This document shows positions 1 to 9,200 of a stretch of 11,421 nucleotides of DNA, one piece after another. Positions within the stretch are counted from its first letter, which is position 1; every line of letters begins with the position of its first letter. Origin of the DNA: Burkholderiales bacterium (GTDB lineage Bacteria; Pseudomonadota; Gammaproteobacteria; Burkholderiales; Chitinimonadaceae); assembly GCA_019234745.1 (NCBI GenBank), contig JAFAKZ010000604.1:1-11421 (forward strand), written 5' to 3'. The notes beneath the pieces are model-generated. The model was given only the letters and a program-made list of their open reading frames with translations. It made no database searches and was not told the origin of the DNA. Made by a program: the position numbers and the translations under genes.

Positions 1-219
1 GGCACCACGCACGTCCACAGCATCGTACCGACGGGGAACAGCGGCTACTTCCCGCTGGCCTCGGGCCCGCTGAACCAATCGCTGGGCGCGCCGAAGCTGA
101 ACCAGCAGTTCCTGGCGGGCGACGTGAACGGCGACCGGCTGACGGACCTGGTGCAGGTGTGGGAGAACGCGAGCGGCCAGGCGGTCGCCACGGTATGGAC
201 GTTCAACTCGGCCACGCAG
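1..219 (+). other. FG-GAP/VCBS-type repeat unit (tail of an upstream array), residues 1-73
   Basis: The segment contains 'FLAGDVNGDRLTDLVQVW'. Its DVNGDRLTD core (121-147) is the D-x-N-x-D-x-x-x-D calcium-binding loop that marks FG-GAP/VCBS propeller blades. The following strands ('QAVATVWTF') match the usual blade continuation. FG-GAP units normally occur in arrays of up to seven blades, so more copies are expected upstream of the window; that is inference. Codons here are almost all G/C-ending: only 3 of 73 end in A or T (GTA, CAA, GTA). This is unlike the segment that follows. Calcium binding is likely from the motif but not shown. Confidence 0.75.
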
Positions 220-3200
220 CAATTTGTTGCCCAACCCGACTGTGTACTGGGTACTTGGCTGACTGGTGTGACCTACAAGTTGGCCGTGCAGACTAGTAGT
301 GTCGTGCTGAGCGCAAGCTGGCTGGACGGCGCAGATAATTGGAATACGAACACCTGGACCTATACACAAGGCAATTTCGTCACTTCGACCAATCTCTCGA
401 CTTCGACGGCCGTTGCCAGCAATGGCTTGGGCTACCAGGCAGCGCAGGCCGCTTCGGCTGGAAAGTTCCTCGCTCCGAGCCCCATGACGATGCCGCTGCA
501 GGTGCCTCCCCCAAGCGGTGGACACTTTGCTGGCACTACCGCCACCTACACGCTGGAGCAGCCCGCCGCGGCAGTTGGCGCATTTGCCACTGCGCAGGCC
601 ACTGGCAGCATCCCGCCGATCGCTTTCACGTCGAATCCCAGCGAGCAAGCCAGCCCTGGCGTCGACCTGATCGTCAACAACGTCGGCGTTTTGCCAACGA
701 CCGGCAGCGCGATCCAGTCCGGTGGTTCGATCACGGTGTCGTGGACCACCCAGAATCAAGGCATCAAAGCCACCAATGGGTCTTTCCTGGAAACGGTGGC
801 AATCCGTAACAGCCAGACCGGCGCAGTGATCGCGACGGCGAACGTCCCCTACGACCCGACTGCCGCCGGAAATGGCCCGATCGGCGCAAATCAATCCGTA
901 TCGCGCTCGACCACGATCCGTCTACCTGATGGCACGGCCAGCACGGGGAATCTGATCGTCACAGTCCAGACCGATGCCGACTTCTCGCAAGGCGAGTCGG
1001 TCGATGCGCTTGCCAATAACATCACGACGACGTCGTTCGCCAGCGCGCTGGCGCCGTACCCGGACCTTCAGGTGTCCGGCCTTAGCCTGTCGCCTGTATC
1101 GAACTGGCAGGCCGGCCAGAGCGTGACGGTCAATTGGAATGCCAACAACGTGGGTACCGGTGCCGCCACGGGTAATTGGACCGAGCGCGTGCAACTCGTC
1201 AACACGACGACGGGTGCCGTGGTTGCCGATATCAGCCAGAACGTTGCCAACCAGAACATCGCAGGCGGCAGCGCGGCTGCTCGCTCGGCCACGTTTACCT
1301 GGCCGACCGACGTCAATGCGGTGGGACAATTCCGTCTGTCGGTCACGGTCGACAGCACCCACCAGCTGGTCGAATACAACGCGCAAGGCGCCATCAGCGG
1401 CGACAACGTTGCAACGCAGCAGCTGGTGGTTGGCCCCAGCGTTGTTGCCCAGAATATCGGTGTGCAACAGGCGTCGGTGCAGGATGGACAGACGATTTCC
1501 ATCCAATGGAACGACGTCAACCAAGGCAGCGTGGCTGTTCCGACCGACTATCAGGATCGCATTACGGTACAGCACGTCAATGCGGACGGTAGTCTCGGCG
1601 CCGTCCTGCTGGACCAGGTCATCAAGAATGCAGCGACAAGCGGCAGCGCGCTGGCCTCTGGTGCGAGCGTGCAGCGCACGGCGCAATTGACGCTGCCTGC
1701 CGGCTTGGCGGGTACGGGCAATTTCAAGATCACCGTTGCACCCGATAGCCAGGCGACGGGTGCCATCAGCGTATTCGAAGTTGGGGCGGACGGCGTCACA
1801 CCGCTCGCCGCACCGATCACGGCGAGCACCACATTCGCGTCGACCGAGCACCCGTATCCGAACCTGACTGCTGGCAGCGTGACTGTGCCGGCTAGCGTCA
1901 ATTCGGGTACGGCCACCACGATAAGCTGGACGGTGCAGAACACAGGCACCGCACCGGTCACGGGCAATTGGGTGGATCGCTTGGTACTCGTGCCGGCTGA
2001 TCCGAACAGCGGCTTGGCGAGCTATACGCTGGGTGATTTTGCCGCAACGACGCCCCTCGCAGTCGGTGCCGCCTACACGCAGCAGCAAACCATCACTATC
2101 CCACCGCGCATTTCCGGCAACTATGTCGTCAAGCTGATCAGCGACGCGAACAGTGCTGTCGTCGAGCCGGATGTGGGGACTAGCAACATCCACCTGTCTA
2201 GCGCCTTCGCCGTTACGCAAGCCTATACCGACCTTGTGCCGCAGGTGGCGCAGCTGCCAGCGCAGCTCTACGTCAATCGCGGCGGCAATATCTCGTGGAC
2301 CGTCACGAACAATGGCACCATGCCGTCCGACCAGCCGAACTGGACGGATCGGGTTTACTTGTCGGCGACGCCGACCCTGGATGCCAACGCCGTTCTGCTC
2401 GGGGCCTCGACCCATATCGGTACCGTGGCCGTGGGCGGCAGCTACAGCGCCTCGCTCAGCAATTTCACGGTGCCGACGTCGGTCACGCCGGGCAACTACT
2501 ACGTGATCGTGCAGGCCGACAGCGGCAATGCGCTGTATGCGTTGAACCATCGCGCCGACTTCACGGTTGCCTCGACCGGTACGGTGGCCGTTGTCGCTGA
2601 ACCGAAGCCGAATTTGGTCATCAGCGCCCTTAGTCCGTCTACCACGACGTGGCAGCCAGGCAACCCGGTGCAGTTGCAGTACACGATCAGCAACACGGGC
2701 AACGACGTCGCGAACGCCTATATGTACGAGCAGGTCCAGCTCGTCAACACGGCAAATCCAGCGCAAGTCATCACACTCGCATCGCCGGCCGGAACGCGTG
2801 ATCTGGCACCTGGCGCCACCTTCACGAACACGATTACCGTCACGCCGGGTCAGATTCCGACGGGTAGCTGGCAGCTGCAAGTCACGGCCGATGCAGGCAA
2901 CTACGTTGCCGAAGCGAGCCCGAGCGGGCACAGCGCCAGCACGGCCATCACTGTTGTGGCCCCGGACCTGAGCGCTGATACGCTGACCACCACCGGCACG
3001 CTGCAGGGCGGTCAGACGGTGACCCTGAACTGGATGACGCACAACACGGGCACGGCGGATGCCGGTGCCTACAACGACGTGGTCTACCTCACACGGAATG
3101 GCCTGGTCGATGCCAACGCCGTCAAGCTGGGCGAAGTCAGCCATGCTGGTCTCGCCGCAGGTGCCAGTGCGGCCAGCCAGCTGACCTTCCAGCTGCCCAT

Positions 3201-6200
3201 CCCTGATTCGGGCGCCTACCAGTTCGTCGTCGTCAGCAATGCCGAGAACACCGTCAACGAAGACGGCGCGACCGCCAACAACACGGCCACGCTGGGCGTC
3301 AATGTGGCGCAGGACAGCTACGAAGTCCTTGCCGTCAGCAATATCCAGATGCCGCAGCAGCCCATCATTGCCGACCCGGCCTCCGCCACCATCAGCTACA
3401 CGGTGACGAACACGGGTACAGGTGTGGGTAGTACGACTACCTGGACCGACAAGGTTCTCTACCAGTACGTCGACACCAATGGCAACCCGGCTTCGCTGCT
3501 GCTCGGCACGTATACGCATACCGGGGGGCTGACGGTCAACGGCAGCTACACGGGCAGCGTCAACTACACGTTCCCGCCGGGCTTCAGCGGCCATGGCGTG
3601 GTGACGGTAGTGACGAACGTGGGTGACGTCGTCTGGCAGAACGGCCAGCGGGCGGGCAACACGCTTGTGTCCACGCAAACCTTGGACGTGATGCCCAAGG
3701 CCTACGCCGACATTGCCGTCTCGGCCGTGTCTGCGTCGGGCACGGCCAGCAGCGGTCAGCCGCTCACCATCAGCTGGCATGTTGCCAACAGGGGTATCGG
3801 TGTGACGGATACCAGCAACTGGCACGACCAGATCTGGCTGACGACCAATCCCAATAACGTCGACGCCAGCAATACGCCGGGTGCAATCCTGCTGGGTTCC
3901 GTGGAGCACCTGGGCCAGCTCGCGCCGAACGACAGCTATGACGGCAGCCTCACGGTGAATCTGCCGCAGGGCATCCAGGGCACCTACTACATCCACGTCA
4001 GGGCGGCGGCAGACAACACGCCCTACGAGTTCACCCACACGCAGGACAGTCGCGGCGTGTCGATGGCTGTGCCCATTACCTTGTCGCCCACGCCCGATCT
4101 GGTGGTGCAGTCGATCTCGAACGCCACCGAGGCCAAGGAAGGGCAGACGACGACGGTGAGCTGGACCGTGCTGAACCAGGGCACGGCGACGGCGGCCGGC
4201 CCGTGGACGGACACTATCCAGATGGTGCCGGCCGGCGGCGGCAACCCGATCACGCTAGGTACCTTCACCTACGATCAGGCGCTGGCAGCGGGCATCAGCT
4301 ACACGCGTACCCAGGACGTACAAATCCCGAGCCACATCACGGGCCAATACATCATCCAGGTGACCACCAATACGGGTGGCCAGGTATTCGAGTACGGCGC
4401 TGCGGCCAGTAACGATACGACGAAGTCGACCTCGGCTATCCAGATCGACCCATCGCCGCGCCCCGACCTGCAGGTGACGACGGTCGGCGCACCCACAACC
4501 GCCGTCAACGCCGGCAGCATGATGTCGGTGAACTACACCGTCAGCAATATGGGCCAGGCGGAGGCAGCCGGTCAGTGGACGGACAACGTCTATCTGTCGC
4601 TCGACGGCAAGCTCGATGCCAACTCGGTGCTGGTGGCGAGCCAGCCCAATACCTCGGCACTCGCGGTGGGCAAGAGCTATAGCGCGCAGACGGCGAGCTT
4701 CGCCGTGCCGCTGCGTTATAGCGGCCAGGTCTACGTCATCGTGCAGGCCGACGCAGACAACCGCATCGACGAGTTCCCCTACGGCAACGACAACATCACG
4801 TCCAAGGCCTTCACGGTCAACGATGTGCCGTTCGCGGACCTGGTGACCAGCAATGTCGTGGCGCCGTCGCAGTCAACCTACGGTTCCAGCTTCAACGTCC
4901 AATACACGGTCGCCAACAAGGGTTCGGCACCTACGCGCGCGGCGGATGGCAGCGCCAACCAGTCGTGGACCGACACGGTCTGGCTCTCGCGTACGCCGGG
5001 CCAGCCGCAACCGGGCGCGGGCGACATCCTGATCGGCTCGTCTACCCACACCGGCGTGATGAACGTGGGCGACAGCTACAACGGCAATATCGCCGTCACG
5101 CTGCCGCCTGACGTGGCATCCGGCCAGTACTACATCACGGTCTGGACCAATTCGACGGGCACCATCGCGCAGACGGAGTTGGCCAGCAACGTCAACCCGG
5201 ATGCGCCGAAGACGCTTTACAGCGAAAACTTCAAGGCCAGCGCCATCAGCGTGATCGGCGCCGTGGCGCCGCAGCCGGACTTCCAGGTGACCAATCTGCA
5301 AGCGCCGCCCGTATCTGGCGCGGGCGGGGCCTATCACTTCAGCTATACGGTAACGAACCAGGGTGACGCCATTTCCGGCCAGTCCTGGTACGACGAGGTA
5401 TACCTGTCGGACAACCCGGACCCGAACAAGGCAAGCCGCTTGGTCCATGTCGGGACATATTCGGAAAGCCCGTCGCTGAACAAGGGGCAGTCCTACACGG
5501 TATCCGATACCGTCCAGCTATCTCCGTCTGCCGTCGGCCAATACCTGGTGGTGCAGACCTTCAAGGGTAGCCAGGTGGTGGCGGCGGACTTCAACGCCCA
5601 TACGGCAAGCGTCGCCAGCGTCGTGACGCCGGCCCCGGCTGATCTTCAGGTTTCGTCGGTCTATTGCCCCGCACCGGAAAACGATTCGGGCGAGCCGACC
5701 ACGCTGACCTATACCGTCACCAACAACGGCGCGGCCGTGTGGAGCGGTACCAAGAGCTGGTCGGACAATGTCTACTTCAGCGCCTACCCAACGTTCGACC
5801 CGAACAAGGCCACGCTGCTCACGACTTTGTCGCACGACAACTCGGCCGGCCTGGCCGCGGGCGCCAGCTACACGACGACCACCAGCATCACGCCGCCACC
5901 CGGTACGAGCGGGCCTTACTACGTCTACGTGGTGACCAACGCAGATAGCTATAACCCGGCAAGCGCGGCGACACAATATGTGATCGGCAACACGGCAGTC
6001 CAGGATGGCAACTACTACCTGAACCATGCGTACGAAGGGCCGAACACGGGCAACAACCTGGGTCAGGGCACGATTGCCATCACCTACAAGGAGCCCGTAC
6101 TTACCGTCCAGAACCTGGCGATCTCCGACCCGAACCCCACGGCAGGCGAACAGGTGACGGTCACCTGGACGGTCAAGAACACGGGCAACCGCGCCACCCG

Positions 6201-9200
6201 CGTGGGTGCCTGGTACGACGGCCTCTATCTATCCAACGGCACCTCAATCAGTGCAGGTGACTACCCGCTGATCGGTGGCGTGGGCGCACAGCTGGTCCAA
6301 TTCTTCGACGGCAACGGCGCCCCGCGCGATCTGCAGGCGGGCGAGTCGTATACGCAGTCGGCCGTGGTCACGCTGCCGACCTCGATCAGCGGTAACTATC
6401 ACCTGATCGTCAAGGCCAGTACCGATCTGCTCAATGCCACCGCAATTGGCCAAGGCGGCACGGCCAGCGACATCCGCGCTGGCCTGCCGACGCTGTTCCA
6501 GTATGACCAGAGCGGGCAGGGCGGGGTCGACGAGTTCCAGAACATCGGCAACAACGTCAGCAACATCGCCTTGCCGATTTCGGCAGCCACGCCGCCCTTC
6601 CTGCAAGTGGCGCAAGTGGGGGTCCAAGACCCGAAGACGGGGGCGGCCGTCGGCCAAGTGACCGCCGGTCAGCAGTTTGCGGTCAACTATACCGTTGCCA
6701 ACAACGGTGGCGCCACGCCTGGCGATCAGGGCAGCTGGAATGACCTCGTCTACCTGTCGAGGGATCGCAACCTCGACCTGAACCACGACACCTTCCTGGG
6801 CTATATGCCGCATACCGGTGGCTTGGCGGCGAATGGTACCTACAGCAACACGGCCACGTTCACGGCGCCGTCCAATCTGAGCGGTACCTATTACGTCTTC
6901 GTCGTCACGAATCCGGCCGACGCCCTGGGTTCCAACACACCAGCCGCCGTTATTGAAACGCCGGCCGACCAGGTGCAGAACATGGCCGCATCGGGCGCGC
7001 TGCTGATCCAGGCGCCGCCGCCGGCCGATCTGGTCGTCAGCTCGCTGACGGCGCCGACTTCGGCGCAGGTTGGCGATGCGATAAACCTAAGCTATACGAT
7101 CCAGAATTCGTCGACCAATGTGGCGCGTGGCAGCTGGACGGATGCCGTCTACCTGTCCACCGATACGACCTGGTCCACCAGCGCCATCCTGATCGGCAAG
7201 GTTGCCCACAGCGGCGACGTGGCGGGCGGCGCCAGCTACAGCGGCAGCCTGAGCACCAGCCTGCCGCCGCTGTCCGAAGGCAGCTGGCATGTGATCGTGC
7301 GCCCGGATATCTACGATAACGTGGGCGAGGACAGCAATCCGACGCTGGCCACGGCTGCCGGCAATGCCATCCAAGTCACCGTGCCGGCGCTGACTGTTGG
7401 GACGCCTGTAGCCACTACGCTGACCAGCGGTCAGGAACTGCTGTACAAGGTCACCGTCGCCGCCGGCCAGACGCTGCGTGTCAATCTGAACTCCAAGGCC
7501 CAGTCCGGCGCCAACGAGCTGTACGTGAAATACGGTGCCATGCCGACCTCGTCGAGCTATGACGCTGCCTACACGCTGGCGCAGTCGCCCAGCCAACAGG
7601 CGCTTGTGCCGACCACGCAGGCGGGTACCTACTATGTGCTGGTCAAGTCCGACGACTCGCCAGCCGCTACCCCTGTGACGCTGGAAGCGGACCTCGTGCC
7701 GCTGTCGATCACGCGCGTTACCCCGAGCACGGGCGGCGCCGCCTCGAACAGCGACCAGTTCGTGAGCATGGATATCTATGGTGCCGGCTTCGCAGCCGGC
7801 GCACAGGTCGTGCTATCGCGTCCTGGCGTCTTCCAGATTCAGCCAGCAAGCTGGCAGGTGCTGGACGCCACCCATATCCGTGCTGACTTCGACCTGAACA
7901 ACGTGCCGCACGGCCTGTACAACGTCGAGGTGATCAATCCGGACGGTACGACGGTCACCCAGGCCTACCAATACCTGGTCGAGCAGGCGGTGCAGCAGGA
8001 TGTTACCGTCGGCGTCGGCGGTCCGACCGAACTTACGCCGGGCGATGGCGCTGACTTCACATTGTCGCTCAAGAACCTGGGCAACACGAATACGCCGTAT
8101 GTGCGCTTCAACGTGGGCGCAACCAATATGGGCGTGCCGGACACGAACTACGACACGATAGGTTCGGGCGTGCTCAAGATGCTGGGCATCCCGTATGTGA
8201 CGTTCTCGTCCAATGTCGGCGGCCAGCCACCCGGAGTGTCCACCGTCAACGGCGGCAACAACCAGGCCTATGGCGCCACGCCGACCAACGCGGCGTCGCT
8301 GCCGAACGTTCCGTGGTCTTCATTGAGCGGCTCGCAGGATATCAACGGCTTCAACATCGCCCCCGGCTATGCCTTCAACCTAGGCGACGGCGACACCGTC
8401 GATGCCACCTTCAACCTGCAGACCTATCCGGGCCTGCAGGCCTGGGTCAACCGTGACTTCCCGGCGCTGCGCCGCGCCTTGTACGCGCTGCACCCGGATT
8501 GGGCGGCGCAAAATCTGCTGGCCAACGGCCCGCAGGATCTCGATAAGGTGCAGCAGGGTCTGACGGCCGCCTACAACTACATCGACCCGACGACAGGCAC
8601 CAACCTGACGGTAAACGAAGCGCTGTCGCTGTCGTACCGCTTCAACCTGTTCGCCACGGCCACGCCGCTGACGCGCGACCAGTTCGTTGCCGAGCAGACG
8701 GCCTACGCCGATCAGCTGCGCATGGCCATCCTCAAAGATACCAAGGCGCCCGCCGCGCTGCAGGTGCTGGCGGCCAACCAGGGCCAGTGGGAGCAGGGTT
8801 GGCTTGCTGCATTGACCGAAGGAGGCGTGCTGCTGCCCGTCGGTGGTGCCCCGCTGATTTCGCAGAGCACGCAGGTGATGAGCCTGAATGCCATGCTGGC
8901 AACGGGCATCCTGCTCAATAACGGAAATACGAGCTACACGACGCAGGCGGACATGCTGGGCTTCTTCACTCAGGTGCAGAAGTGGTACGGTAGTACGGGC
9001 CAATTCGCTGGCGATTCAAGCGCCGCCGTGGCACCGCTGTCCACAGGCCCGAACAACATCGAAAGCCGCGAATCGGATGGTGGTTACGGCTACGCGACCA
9101 GCCCTGTGCCACAAGCGCCGAACCTGGCCGACTACAACGATCCGTTCGCACCGGGCCTGACCCAGGCGCTGGATGTCAACGAGTTCGTCGGCGGCGTATC

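Noticed and set aside
339..809. A plus-strand frame of 156 codons in another frame
   Set aside because: It lies inside the continuous frame 1 reading, its translation is Arg/His/Trp/Gln-rich without any domain, and no ribosome binding site was evident.
1139..2971. Several plus-strand frames of 100-180 codons (1139-1690, 1176-1592, 2153-2506, 2295-2600, 2567-2971)
   Set aside because: They are out-of-frame shadows of the CARDB repeats, rich in Arg and Ser or Gly and Gln, and conflict with the intact frame 1 product.
922..4038. A 1,038-codon open frame on the minus strand that could be taken for a second giant gene
   Set aside because: Its codons lie exactly opposite those of the plus-strand gene, so it stays open only because TTA, CTA and TCA are rarely used as sense codons. 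Its translation is Arg/Val/His-rich with no domain, while the plus strand gives clear CARDB repeats over the same bases.
661..7383. DNA-level tandem repeats or a recent repeat expansion
   Set aside because: The protein repeats align in motif only; the underlying DNA has diverged and unit length varies from 117 to 166 codons. No near-identical copies are seen within the window.
7384..7701. Association with a secreted peptidase because of the PPC-like domain
   Set aside because: No peptidase domain or catalytic motif is in the window, and PPC-like modules also occur in non-enzymatic surface proteins.
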